Assembly: GCF_005938645.2 (NCBI RefSeq)
Contig: NZ_CP042171.1
Location: 2,666,001 to 2,730,000 of the forward strand
From: Pedobacter sp. KBS0701
Lineage (GTDB): Bacteria > Bacteroidota > Bacteroidia > Sphingobacteriales > Sphingobacteriaceae
Reading direction: 5' to 3'
Length of the DNA: 64,000 nucleotides
In this document: in pieces, positions 25,632 through 35,456 of the stretch
Numbering within the stretch: position 1 is the stretch's first letter
Layout of the letters: each line of letters starts with the position of its first letter
Program-made: the position numbers and the translations under genes
The notes under the pieces: model-generated
Told to the model about the DNA's origin: nothing
Seen by the model: only the letters and a program-made list of their open reading frames with translations
The model's database searches: none

Positions 25632-28600
25632 AGTATGATGCTTCTGATTCTTGGTACTTAAATCCATGCAACTGGTAGCTGTATGGCTTAACATCAGTAA
25701 ATGAGTCGAGGAACTGCTCATAAAATCCCCGTCCTTGAAATATTGCCCACCCCTGTCTTAAATACTGCTGATAATGGAAAAGTTCATGTTTATATGTTGT
25801 AAAATCAGTATCATTTGTAATGATGTTGTTCCCCCAGGTAACTTCCCTGGCTCCGGGAAACAACTGATAAAGTCCGCCCTCCCTGAAAACGACACCGCTT
25901 GGAATATTAAGTCCCTGTACTTTTGGTTTATAGGTAGCACCAAAAGTGGTAATCATTGCCACAGACTGTGCTGCACCACCCAGTGCCCCGTTCCTAAGCC
26001 CCAGCAATGCTCCATTCTTGATATCTTCACCATCAACAGCTGCACTGATGCTACCTGATACAAGTCCTGTTAATGCTCCTCTCGCTGTGTTATGTGCAAC
26101 CTCTCCTGCGGCATTTCCGAACCAATTTCCCTCTACGGCTTTCCAGCTTGGTAAGCGGGCGCTCAGGAATCCTCCTGCAACTGCACCGGCAATTCCTCCC
26201 CATGTAAGTTTATTTCCAAATATAATATCGGTAGCTGCCTGTGAAGTTGTTGTCCTTAAAAGCCCCCATGTTGATGACTGCCAAAAGCTGCTTGCGTTTC
26301 CTGCCGCAGCGCCGGCACTGCCAATCGAACTCAGGCCACCCGATATCGCGCCAGAAACTGCTCCGATCAGTGCGGATTTCCCAAGGCCTCCCCAAGAAAA
26401 ATTCCCTGTGGCAAGACTGGCAATAGTATAAGTTGCAGAACCGACGGCTGCCCCAAGAATCGCCCCCCCTATAATTGCGGCCGCTATTTTTCCGACGATT
26501 GGAGCCAAAAATGCAAAAAACAAAAACTCTCCGCTCGGATCAACAAACATTAACGGGTTATTCATTGCATAGCCGTATCGGTTATAATTTTGTGTGTTAT
26601 ATGGATCCTGTACAAAATTATCTGGTGATAGAAAACGGTGCAGTTTGGGATCGTAAAGGCGCCCGTTCATATGGATCAACCCAACCCCCAGTAAGTGCTC
26701 ATGCCCAGAAAATCCCCTGTCCAGAATAATAAATCCTGCCAGGTTGTTGCCATAGCCATCCTGTAACTTTATAATATTGCCCCACGCATCAAAAACTCTT
26801 TTCTCTACAATTCCTCCCTGATCGTCAGTGATCATCACAATACTACCTATATGGTCCCTGTGCAGAAAATAAAGATTCTGGCTGCTTTGGGTTCCTTCAT
26901 GAACTTCCTTCCAGATTGCAGGGGCATTATACGCATCACCTCCGAGATAAAAAACAAAACTCGTTTTGCCTGTCTGATTATCATGCGTAATTTCCATCCC
27001 CCCATCTTCCGAATAGTGTTTCCGGTAACGCCTAAGTGTTTTGTCGGTATGCTCATCACCATAATACATATGCGATCTGGATAGTGCTCCGTTATATTCA
27101 AAACCGATACGCTCTTTACCCTGCTCAAAAATCTCTACCGGACTTTTGAAAATATTATAAGTAACCTGTTGGAGTGCATGATCCTGTTGATAGTAAGCAT
27201 TCGCTGTTGCATTATTACTCAGGTCAAGCTCAGTCTGCTTGTAACTTCCGCTATCATAACTGTAGTCTCCTAGCTGGCTGTTGTTCAAAATCCGTCCCTT
27301 ATTATCGTAACTCTGGGTATTATTACCATTATTATCATTAAAATTGGTCATTCGGTTTTGGCTATCATAACTAAAACTTTCACTCCAGTTAAAGGCGCTA
27401 TTGCTACGGTTGCTCAGAAGGCCCTGCTGGGCATCAAAGCTATAGCCCAAATTCATCAATGTAACCGGGGTGGATGATACATTTTCTGTCTTATCTTGTT
27501 GTGGAAATCCGTATGTATCATATTGGAATGTTTTTTTGATAGCCCCGCCCTGTATAGCTTCTGTCACTGCTCCACCACCGTCAAGATTGGTTAGCTTCCA
27601 GAGAATCTGGCCTGTTCCCTGTAGACTTGTCTGAAGGGGTTCTCCATTCTGATACTGAATTTCTACAGTTTTTTGCGCAGTTAGGTTGTTTGCCTTATTG
27701 GTTGCGGAATAACTTTCAGTACTGATCCTTCCAAAACCATCATAAGTATAACCCTTTACAAAATTTGCCTGCAGATTGTCTTCTGTTGTGCTGCTCAGTC
27801 GATGGTTGGAGTCATACTGATAAGTATAATTGGTATTGTTGCCATCCGAATTGGTGAGAGACAGGTTGGTCAACAGTTTACTGTTCGAATCATAGGTATA
27901 AAAATATACCATATTGGTTTCATCTCCTACCAGCTTTTTCTTGGTCACTTTACCTACTGCATCATATTCGTATTCCGTAAAACCTTTGGGGTTGATTTCC
28001 TTGATCATCTGCCCCCATCCGTCATACTGATATTGGTACTCTCCGGCAGACGGATCGACAAGTTTTTTCCGTCTGCCCCATCCATCCTGCTCAACGGTCA
28101 GCACAACCCCCATATAATCTGCGGTTTTAAGATTGTCATTGGCAAAATAGGTATAATTTATTGTACCCCCCGGGTCCTGCAAACTCTGCACCTTTCCAAA
28201 AGCATTCCTGGTTGTCGAAACAGATTTTGTTCCATCATTGATGGTTGTGGTAAGACCGCTGTAAGCGTAGTTAGATACTTTTCCTGTAAAACTGACGGTC
28301 TGTTTGGTACGCCCATATTCATCATAGGTAGTGTAATTCCACTGGCTTGCAGAACCAAGCGGCGCCAACTTGCTCTGTCTATATAAACGTCCATACACAT
28401 CATATTCAACCGCATTTGCAACATCACCTCCCAAGACTGTTTTTTCATAGCCGCCTTTGTCGCGGCCAAATGCATCGATAAATTTGACTGAAGACCGCCC
28501 CTCATCATTACTGGAGGAAATTGTAATGCCGCCAAGGAGCGCCCTGTCATAGGCTTTATGGCTCGACTTACCCAGATAGTCGGTCATTAGCACGAGCCTT

Positions 28601-31600
28601 CCCCAACTGTCATACTGGTTAGATTCCGTCTGTCCAAAAGGATTGGTAGAACTTAAGATATTTCCCGTTGAATTGTCATAGAATTTGCTGGCTATCATTC
28701 CTTCGGCGTCAGTAGATTGCACGAGGAACCTGCCCGTGGCATCATAAATCATTGATCCTGATCTCTGCGCTCCATCTGGCGACGTTACTGTTTTTTGTGA
28801 TACATTTCCAAATGCATCATAACCCATGTTTTCGGTCATCCAACCAGTGTTATTCCCTTTTCTCCGGATCTGGATAGGAAGCGCGCCACTATAGGTATAT
28901 TCCTCCTCAGTAGAAAAAACATCGCTTCCATTGCTCAAGGTTACCTTATTGGTTAAAGGCCTTCCGATAAAATATCCGCTTGGGTTATTTGCATAACTAA
29001 TCTCAGTAATCTTAGTACCTGCCCCGTTGATATTATCAGTGATCTTAACAGGGTTAAAATAAGTGTCATATTCTAAAGCTTCTGTATAGTAGGTACCGCT
29101 GAGCATATTTTTCGACGCAGATGCAACAGGAACATTTATAAAGATTTTATTCGCCTGTAGCTGCGTACTGTAAACCTTATCGGACCGTGTAATATAATCG
29201 TTTAAAGAGGCGCCGTCTGAAACAGCAGATGAAGGCAAGGCGCTTATCACATAATCTTTTATTGCCGGATTGATGTAGCTGGACTTCGAAGTAAAACTCC
29301 GCACTGGAGCTCCCCTAAGTAAAGGGTCAAAGACATCAATATTAAAAATACGGTTATTATCATAGCTATCAATATACCAGTTACTCCTTATGAGTTCCCC
29401 AAAGCCAAGAAAACCGAGACCACCGGCGTGGCTTACCGCTTTCCCGTAGCCATAAACCTGGTTGAGCTGTTGCCCGTTATAATAACGGCTGAGTTTACTC
29501 ACCACGTTTAATCCCGGTATGGATTGTAGATCGACATATGGATAGGTCTGTTCGTAACCTGATTGATAGAGTTGGATATCACTTGAATAATCCTGGCTAT
29601 TATCCAGACTTCTATATGCTATGGTGTGGGTAATGCCATCATGATCGACCGAAGTCAGTTGGGATTCTTTTTTAAAATCTTTTTCAAATTTGAACAGGGA
29701 GACACTATTGTCGCTCATAAATCCAAACTCCAGCTTATAATTAAGCCTGGTCGTATTCAACAAGACAGGAATCGGATAGTGTTTTAAGTTGGCTTGCCTC
29801 CAATTGGAAGACTGTCCATAGGTAAAGTTGGGCTGACCGTTTGATGATGCACCTGAATTATAATACACAGTTGCATAAATGGTGCCGTTTGAACTATTAT
29901 TATATGTAGTGGTCTGAGCTGAGATAATATCGGTCTTTCCATCACCGTCTACATCAGAGGGCATCAGATAGTAAAGGTTCAATGTACCAGGAGGCGCTCC
30001 GTTCCAGGTTCCAGCTGTGTTACTAAAGGGCTGGTACTGTTCATGTTTTATAAAAGACTTTCCTGTCGATAAAAATGTAGCAAAATATGAATTGTTTCCT
30101 GTAGTAAACATCACATCCAGTTTTCCATCCCCATTATAATCGCCAATCAGAATCTGTTGACTATAACTTATCCTGCTATCGGGAAGGCTCCAGAGCAGTT
30201 CAAGCGAATTTGAACTGTTCATGCTATACACACCCATCCAGCCAGATTTTACGTGAAGGATATCGGCCCTGCCATCTCCGTTAAAATCACCTGTTAGCAA
30301 CTTTTCATAGTAATGATAGGTATCTGCAAGGCTACCCAGACTGGTAATGTAGTTTGAAGTAAGCCTTCTATCCATATCAATAAAATAAGCAGACGAGGTT
30401 ACCTCTCCGTAGTCAGGTTCGCAGGCCCAATAACTTGCCCTGTCATCAACAGGATCCTGATAATACACATAACGCTCACCGACAACAGTTTGCGCGTCGT
30501 TCACAGCCATCAGGTCAGTCAGCCCATCTCCGTTAAAATCTCCTGAAACATAGGTCATTCCCAATTTTGCTCCGTCATGCGTCATTCCATCGCATTCCGA
30601 ATAATAACTTGGTCCGCGGGGGAAATCCGTCCAGGTTTTTTCGTATTGGTAATAGACGGGCGAGGTGGTTCCGGAGGAATACATTTCAAATTTCGGAATA
30701 TCCAAAGCACCCTTTACCACAAGCATCCCCTGCCCGGCTATGATCTTGTTGTTCCACGTGAGCCAGTTAGCCGGGAATATATCAGTGAAATAACCAACAT
30801 TGACCTGGTAGCCCAGTTGATAATATGGAGATCCGGCCTCCACATCAAAAAAGGCCCAGAATTTGTCTTTGGAATATTTTGGATATAACAGGAAATCCAT
30901 CGAACCGTTACCGGTAAAATCGGCTGTTACTATATCCGAATTATTACTGGCAATGCCAGAAAGGCTCAGGTTTCCGATCACACTGATGCTCATGACATCA
31001 TTAGTGGCACCGTATGTAAAATATATTGGAGTCAGCGCCTTAAGTTCTGTACCGTCAAACTCCTGGATGTTCGAAAGTCTTTGATAATTCAGGGTTGGAA
31101 CAGTGTTATAAGTAAGTTTATAATTCCTAAAATTATTTCCGTTTGCAACTACTGTGATCTTCTGTAGCAAACTCGCCTGATAGAAGGCCGTTCCGGCAAT
31201 ATAGCCATGTTCGGCCCTGTACGCATAGCCGTAGTTAAAAATGATCTGGTTAATCGCCTGCGCCGTACCCATCCCACCATAGTCAATCTGAGAGAGCAGA
31301 AGGGTATTGTTACTGTTGATATATTGATAGCTGATCCTCGCTCCAGTGGCATTTTCCTTATAGGTAATCGCATATTCAGATGGCGACCGCGAAGAAGAAC
31401 TGTTGCCATAAAAAGCTTTTGAACCATCAGGATAAAGCACCTCAAAATACTCTGGGCCAATATTGTTTCCAAATGGTGATACGCCATGGGATATGATGCG
31501 AATATTGGAATAGTTTTCCGTCTGGTATTCCGCCCCGTCTGTACCATAAATACCGCTCTTTAGCACCAACCGCTGCCCATCTAAGGCAAAACGATCATAG

Positions 31601-32199
31601 GCGTTAAAGTTTACTCCGTCAATTCTGTCATCATGAAAGCGTGTAGTAGAGATCATCGTAATAGCCGAACGGCCGAGGATTTCCCATCCAAGCCCCACCA
31701 CACCTTTACCACCCTGGCTATTATAGGACAGTGCAACCTGGGGCACAAAACCCCCAAGACCCGGGGGGAGTGAAACCGGCACCGTATAGATTGCCCCTCC
31801 TGTAGCACTTACATCCAGTTTACCGGCTGTTCTGCCTGCATCAAGGGTAACTCCTCCACTTGGCGGATTTCCAGGGTCAACCGGATCTACGGGATCTGTG
31901 GGGTCAACAGGATCAATGGGAGGATATCCGGGTTCGCCAGGGTCACCGGGAGCCACTACTTTATTTGTATTTCTAACTGCACCCCTTGTACCGCCGATAC
32001 GCTGTAACTGCATGCTACCTTTCGATATTGTTGGGATGGCCCCCTTTACAAAGACGATTTCTTTCGAAAGAACAGGGTTCTTTGAAAGTGAATCTTTACT
32101 GGCTGAATCTGATGATTTCCTTGTACTGTCTGAAGACTGGGCAGAACATAAGGAAATGAAAAAAATGTAAAAAACGGCTGAGAGCAGGAATTGTTTCAT
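25618..32199 (-). CDS. SpvB/FG-GAP/RHS giant secreted protein with HExxH C-terminus
   Basis: 2193 residues. Signal peptide 1-20 (SLCSA); Pro-Asp-rich linker 84-116; SpvB-like N-domain about 120-420; five FG-GAP/VCBS calcium-type repeats (for example DFNGDG near 550 and 640, DYNGDG near 690, DVDGDG near 750); a Tc-toxin-like middle; about 1090-1840 YD/RHS repeats; RHS core near 1845-1885 (FLSPDN at 1857-1862). Behind it comes a glycine-zipper hydrophobic region, then a variable end with HELFH (2138-2142) and a distal SEASYYE Glu, suggesting a zinc peptidase toxin. It lacks its own type IX sorting domain; the gene 20 bases upstream encodes one and PorV follows. Likely secreted or surface contact toxin; substrate unknown. 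Confidence 0.88.
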   Translation of the reverse strand: MKQFLLSAVFYIFFISLCSAQSSDSTRKSSDSASKDSLSKNPVLSKEIVFVKGAIPTISKGSMQLQRIGGTRGAVRNTNKVVAPGDPGEPGYPPIDPVDPTDPVDPVDPGNPPSGGVTLDAGRTAGKLDVSATGGAIYTVPVSLPPGLGGFVPQVALSYNSQGGKGVVGLGWEILGRSAITMISTTRFHDDRIDGVNFNAYDRFALDGQRLVLKSGIYGTDGAEYQTENYSNIRIISHGVSPFGNNIGPEYFEVLYPDGSKAFYGNSSSSRSPSEYAITYKENATGARISYQYINSNNTLLLSQIDYGGMGTAQAINQIIFNYGYAYRAEHGYIAGTAFYQASLLQKITVVANGNNFRNYKLTYNTVPTLNYQRLSNIQEFDGTELKALTPIYFTYGATNDVMSISVIGNLSLSGIASNNSDIVTADFTGNGSMDFLLYPKYSKDKFWAFFDVEAGSPYYQLGYQVNVGYFTDIFPANWLTWNNKIIAGQGMLVVKGALDIPKFEMYSSGTTSPVYYQYEKTWTDFPRGPSYYSECDGMTHDGAKLGMTYVSGDFNGDGLTDLMAVNDAQTVVGERYVYYQDPVDDRASYWACEPDYGEVTSSAYFIDMDRRLTSNYITSLGSLADTYHYYEKLLTGDFNGDGRADILHVKSGWMGVYSMNSSNSLELLWSLPDSRISYSQQILIGDYNGDGKLDVMFTTGNNSYFATFLSTGKSFIKHEQYQPFSNTAGTWNGAPPGTLNLYYLMPSDVDGDGKTDIISAQTTTYNNSSNGTIYATVYYNSGASSNGQPNFTYGQSSNWRQANLKHYPIPVLLNTTRLNYKLEFGFMSDNSVSLFKFEKDFKKESQLTSVDHDGITHTIAYRSLDNSQDYSSDIQLYQSGYEQTYPYVDLQSIPGLNVVSKLSRYYNGQQLNQVYGYGKAVSHAGGLGFLGFGELIRSNWYIDSYDNNRIFNIDVFDPLLRGAPVRSFTSKSSYINPAIKDYVISALPSSAVSDGASLNDYITRSDKVYSTQLQANKIFINVPVASASKNMLSGTYYTEALEYDTYFNPVKITDNINGAGTKITEISYANNPSGYFIGRPLTNKVTLSNGSDVFSTEEEYTYSGALPIQIRRKGNNTGWMTENMGYDAFGNVSQKTVTSPDGAQRSGSMIYDATGRFLVQSTDAEGMIASKFYDNSTGNILSSTNPFGQTESNQYDSWGRLVLMTDYLGKSSHKAYDRALLGGITISSSNDEGRSSVKFIDAFGRDKGGYEKTVLGGDVANAVEYDVYGRLYRQSKLAPLGSASQWNYTTYDEYGRTKQTVSFTGKVSNYAYSGLTTTINDGTKSVSTTRNAFGKVQSLQDPGGTINYTYFANDNLKTADYMGVVLTVEQDGWGRRKKLVDPSAGEYQYQYDGWGQMIKEINPKGFTEYEYDAVGKVTKKKLVGDETNMVYFYTYDSNSKLLTNLSLTNSDGNNTNYTYQYDSNHRLSSTTEDNLQANFVKGYTYDGFGRISTESYSATNKANNLTAQKTVEIQYQNGEPLQTSLQGTGQILWKLTNLDGGGAVTEAIQGGAIKKTFQYDTYGFPQQDKTENVSSTPVTLMNLGYSFDAQQGLLSNRSNSAFNWSESFSYDSQNRMTNFNDNNGNNTQSYDNKGRILNNSQLGDYSYDSGSYKQTELDLSNNATANAYYQQDHALQQVTYNIFKSPVEIFEQGKERIGFEYNGALSRSHMYYGDEHTDKTLRRYRKHYSEDGGMEITHDNQTGKTSFVFYLGGDAYNAPAIWKEVHEGTQSSQNLYFLHRDHIGSIVMITDDQGGIVEKRVFDAWGNIIKLQDGYGNNLAGFIILDRGFSGHEHLLGVGLIHMNGRLYDPKLHRFLSPDNFVQDPYNTQNYNRYGYAMNNPLMFVDPSGEFLFFAFLAPIVGKIAAAIIGGAILGAAVGSATYTIASLATGNFSWGGLGKSALIGAVSGAISGGLSSIGSAGAAAGNASSFWQSSTWGLLRTTTSQAATDIIFGNKLTWGGIAGAVAGGFLSARLPSWKAVEGNWFGNAAGEVAHNTARGALTGLVSGSISAAVDGEDIKNGALLGLRNGALGGAAQSVAMITTFGATYKPKVQGLNIPSGVVFREGGLYQLFPGAREVTWGNNIITNDTDFTTYKHELFHYQQYLRQGWAIFQGRGFYEQFLDSFTDVKPYSYQLHGFKYQESEASYYERQ
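31852..31950 (-). repeat. Pro-Asp-rich low-complexity linker in the RHS gene
   Basis: Codes for residues 84-116 of the RHS protein, built from repeated DPVDP and DPGxP units. It separates the signal-peptide segment from the SpvB domain and probably works as an extended stalk or spacer. Confidence 0.8.
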
Positions 32200-32218
32200 G
32201 AGCGTGCTGCAATTTAAT

Positions 32219-32686
32219 CTAGATTTTTATGAGCTTAACTGATTCTGAATTATTGTCTGAATATTTGATGACAAGGAGATAAGTCCCGGGGGGAAGTTTG
32301 TTCAAAGTGATTTGGGCGCTATTCTCTTCAGGTTTGTATTTACCGCTAAATACCCTGTTTCCACCCATAGCAAAAACATCCATCGTTTTAACAAAGGCCT
32401 TTTTGGGCAATACCCACGAAACGTTGACACTTTCACTAACCGGATTTGGAAAGACCTTAAGTACTTTTTCAGTGATTTCCCCCTCGCCTGTCTCACCCGG
32501 CAGTAAGCCTGTTGACATCTTGTTTACAACACTAAGGCCTTGAGCTGGGCGACAACTGATACAGACCCACCGTCTTTCCGACTGGTTTCCTGAGGCATCA
32601 TAACTGAAGTTTAATTTTTGGGAAAATGCTTTATTGGGGAGATAGCATAACCCTACCAGTAAAAGAGAAAGATAAACTTTTTCCAT
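32219..32686 (-). CDS. Small type IX sorting-domain protein ahead of the RHS gene
   Basis: 155 residues. Signal peptide 1-22 (cleavage after AFSQ), a short YDASGNQSERR segment like a single RHS repeat with CISC behind it, then a linker and a C-terminal type A sorting domain of about 75 residues (FPNPVSESVNVSW, then LPPGTYLLVIKY). Such mini-proteins are carriers of the sorting domain with almost no cargo. It is the first gene of the operon, 19 bases before the RHS gene. An adaptor role, lending its sorting domain to the RHS protein, is a hypothesis. Confidence 0.85.
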   Translation of the reverse strand: MEKVYLSLLLVGLCYLPNKAFSQKLNFSYDASGNQSERRWVCISCRPAQGLSVVNKMSTGLLPGETGEGEITEKVLKVFPNPVSESVNVSWVLPKKAFVKTMDVFAMGGNRVFSGKYKPEENSAQITLNKLPPGTYLLVIKYSDNNSESVKLIKI

Positions 32687-32989
32687 GTGAGCGCAATAAT
32701 TAGAGTCGTTTTAATTTAGTTCCGTTACCTAATCAAAAGTGAAAAAACTACAAAATTATGTATATTTTTTTACACGAACCCGCTGCTTTATTACACCAAA
32801 GCCTGTATTATTAGAAAATGAAAAAATAAATCTTATTCAGTGTTGTAAAACATCCAATTTAGCACTGTCCAGCCCTATGCAAAGCACCACCCAACGTAGC
32901 TTTCTGCTTTTATCAATGTGTTGCACCTTCGTTTTAACTGTGTGCTTTCCAGCTTATGCTTTTGCTGCTGAAGCTCTTGCCTGGTTTGC

Positions 32990-33480
32990 TGTTGCTCATG
33001 GATGACGCGTCGTTTATTGGCCTTTCCGCTTACCATAACTTTTTCGGCCATTCTTTCGAAACCCTTTTCAGCACTGTAGAGAAATTCCCCAATGGTGTAA
33101 TTTGCACTACATATTCGCTATTACTGGTATCGAGCCGTAAGGTGTTTTCTTTCGCCCAACTTTGCTGGTTGGTTTTTTCGTCGTTATAAGCTGTTCAATT
33201 GAAACTCTTGCGTGTGCAGCGTCTTGTTGCTTTTTAAACTTCCGCAAGCCGTAATAACCTCGCTACAGTCTACCAATAGGTTTAACTTAATTTTCATTAT
33301 CCGCTCCTTTCTTATTGGTCCAATCGGCAAAGTATTTGATAGCTTTTAGTGGCTGCCGTTTCCGGTCCCCCCATCGCCTTCCCTGCTACCCGCAATATTG
33401 GTATTCCCTCCGATGGTAATGAGCCAATCGCCTTCCTCCCGCTCCACCTGGAGCACAATGGCCAATGCGCTCCAGGTGGC
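32990..33480 (-). pseudogene. Decayed gene between RHS and NmrA loci
   Basis: On the minus strand several good coding stretches run in different frames with stops between: IVLQVEREEGDWLITIGG near 33400-33460, a new start MKIKLNLLVDCSEVI near 33260-33300, SWAKENTLRLDTSNSEYVVQ near 33110-33170, and FERMAEKVMVSGKANKRR running into a Gln-rich helix near 32950-33060. They read as one ancestral secreted or RHS-associated protein broken by frameshifts. I do not recognise the family. Confidence 0.35.
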
Positions 33481-33542
33481 TAAAGTAAATACCGAATACT
33501 ACTGCGGGGCTTAACTGTTGGGTACGTTTACTTAACGGAAAT

Positions 33543-34439
33543 TTATTTTAGAAAAGATTTCAAATATTCATCCTCAGAAGTCCATTCTATTGCACCATAA
33601 TTTTGATTGTCTAGCTTTGGATGTTGCGTAGTGAACATCGAGTACATGTATTGTGCCTGTTGCCATTTGGCATACAATTCCTGCTCACCAGAAGGATTTT
33701 CTGACCTTTGTTTTTTAATGTTAGCGGAAAATTCATACAGGTCCGAAAGTTTTTGCAAGGTAAAATCCTGTCCGGTAATCGCTTCAACGCTTACTTTCAA
33801 CATTTTTGGGCTAATTTGAAAACTGGCAATGTGTAAATCTCTCTGACTTTTATCTTTCAAAGCTACTGCAGCGGTAAATGCCGCCGTGTTTTCCATTGTT
33901 GTGAAATCAAGTTTCCAATCTGCTTTATCGCCCCAATAGGCAACAGATTTATTTTTAAGGTTTAAAATCGGGGTGTTGTATTTCAGGATATCAGCAAACG
34001 CGCCGTTAAAAATGGAGGTAGGCTGAATATCTTTTTCGTCGATATAACTTCTAAAAGTTCTCCGAAGATCAAAATTTCTGTTTTCTCCAGGTATTAATAA
34101 CTGATAATCAGTACAAAAATCAGATGGAATAAACCGTTTAACTCCAGCAGTAATGGCACCATCCAGAAGTGCTTTTTGAGTATCGATTATCACGTCGGCA
34201 AGTCCGGCCAGAGCAGAAACCACGCAATCTATTCCTTTACAAGTTTTGACAACATCCGAAATTTTATTGAAATCTACTTCAGTTACAACAGCTCCCATTT
34301 GAGTGAGTGGTTTTATCTTTTCGGAATCACTTTCTTTCCTTACCAATGCAACCACTTTTGCGCCCTGGCTAAGCAAAGCTTTACAAATCATTAAACCAAG
34401 ATGACCTGTAGCACCTGCTATTAAAATATTTTTTTTCAT
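33543..34439 (-). CDS. NmrA-like NAD(P)-binding protein
   Basis: 298-residue Rossmann-fold protein of the NmrA/isoflavone-reductase group. The dinucleotide motif GATGHLGLMICKALL is at residues 8-22, followed by ALVRKESD, which favours NADPH, and by CVVSALAG and RFIPSDF. It may be an oxidoreductase or a redox sensor without activity. It follows the alpha/beta hydrolase gene by ten bases on the same strand and is part of a three-gene run started by the Crp/Fnr regulator. Confidence 0.9.
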   Translation of the reverse strand: MKKNILIAGATGHLGLMICKALLSQGAKVVALVRKESDSEKIKPLTQMGAVVTEVDFNKISDVVKTCKGIDCVVSALAGLADVIIDTQKALLDGAITAGVKRFIPSDFCTDYQLLIPGENRNFDLRRTFRSYIDEKDIQPTSIFNGAFADILKYNTPILNLKNKSVAYWGDKADWKLDFTTMENTAAFTAAVALKDKSQRDLHIASFQISPKMLKVSVEAITGQDFTLQKLSDLYEFSANIKKQRSENPSGEQELYAKWQQAQYMYSMFTTQHPKLDNQNYGAIEWTSEDEYLKSFLK

Positions 34440-34449
34440 TCTTTTTTAT

Positions 34450-35403
34450 TTAAGCTTTTAAAAAATTATAGATGGCTTCAATTACCTGCCCGGGGGTTTC
34501 TTCAAACATATAATGGCCACCTTTAGAAAGAGCGACTAAATGCCAGTTTTGGCAAAAATATGGCATTGCCACCTGCATAAACTGATAACTGACATTGCTG
34601 CCAATTCCCAACACGGGCATTTGAAGTTGCTGATAGGTTTTCGAATCCTCAATATCCTGTCCAAATGTCTGATACCAGGCGTTTGACGTTCTAATACTCT
34701 CTCCATCATTATAAGCTTCAGCGTAAATACTACGCTCCTTTTCAGTCATTTTGGTTTCGTCTATCATTACATAATCAAAAAGCCAGTCAATGAGAAAACG
34801 GAAACGACCTTCAAGAATCTTTTCAGGCAAACCTTTCACCTGATTAAAACCCATCCACCAGGCATAGGGCATATTGGCATCCATTTTTTCATCAAAAGTT
34901 CGGGGTGCAGGTAATAGCGGCATCTGCATCATGCCTTCGTTGGGGTGCAACCCGTCAGCTACAATCAGTTTTTCCACAACTTCGGGATGATTGAAAGCCA
35001 GGCTCATCGCAACCATTCCACCAATATCGTGACCAATGATGGTTGCTTTTTTCAAACCCAGGGAATATATTAATTGTCTGATATCGTCCGCCATCGTCTT
35101 TTTATCATAACCACTTTCCGGCTTATCAGAAGTACCCATCCCTCTGATATCTACCACGATTACACGGTGTCTTTTAGAAAGTTCAGTAGCAATGTTTCGG
35201 TAAGAATACCATGTCTGCGGCCATCCAGGAAGACAAATTAACGTTTCGCCGGCGCCACCGTCTGCATAATGCAGGCAAACCCCGTTAACTTCTGCATAAT
35301 GATTGCTAAATCCCGGGAAATCCTGAATGAGCTGTTCGTCTGAAAATTTTTGCTTTGCTGTTCCACTAGATATTGTCATTGATTTCTTTTTAAATTGATG
35401 CAA
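34450..35403 (-). CDS. Alpha/beta hydrolase (epoxide-hydrolase-like)
   Basis: 317 residues (309 if the inner ATG at 35379 is used). Alpha/beta-hydrolase fold with oxyanion segment LPGWPQTWYSYR, nucleophile elbow GHDIGGM (Asp nucleophile, as in epoxide hydrolases and haloalkane dehalogenases), and a late GGHYMFEETP motif carrying the catalytic His. No signal peptide. Together with the NmrA protein and the upstream Crp/Fnr regulator it makes a small detoxification-type operon; the substrate is unknown. Confidence 0.9.
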   Translation of the reverse strand: MHQFKKKSMTISSGTAKQKFSDEQLIQDFPGFSNHYAEVNGVCLHYADGGAGETLICLPGWPQTWYSYRNIATELSKRHRVIVVDIRGMGTSDKPESGYDKKTMADDIRQLIYSLGLKKATIIGHDIGGMVAMSLAFNHPEVVEKLIVADGLHPNEGMMQMPLLPAPRTFDEKMDANMPYAWWMGFNQVKGLPEKILEGRFRFLIDWLFDYVMIDETKMTEKERSIYAEAYNDGESIRTSNAWYQTFGQDIEDSKTYQQLQMPVLGIGSNVSYQFMQVAMPYFCQNWHLVALSKGGHYMFEETPGQVIEAIYNFLKA

Positions 35404-35456
35404 TCAAATGTACGGCAACGAATCTGTGGCAAAACTACCAAAAGGTAGAAAATGAA

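Noticed and set aside
25946..28386. Long open frames (161 and 194 codons) on the plus strand
   Set aside because: They are antisense to the RHS gene, whose frame is strongly supported by domains and repeats; their products have no protein-like pattern.
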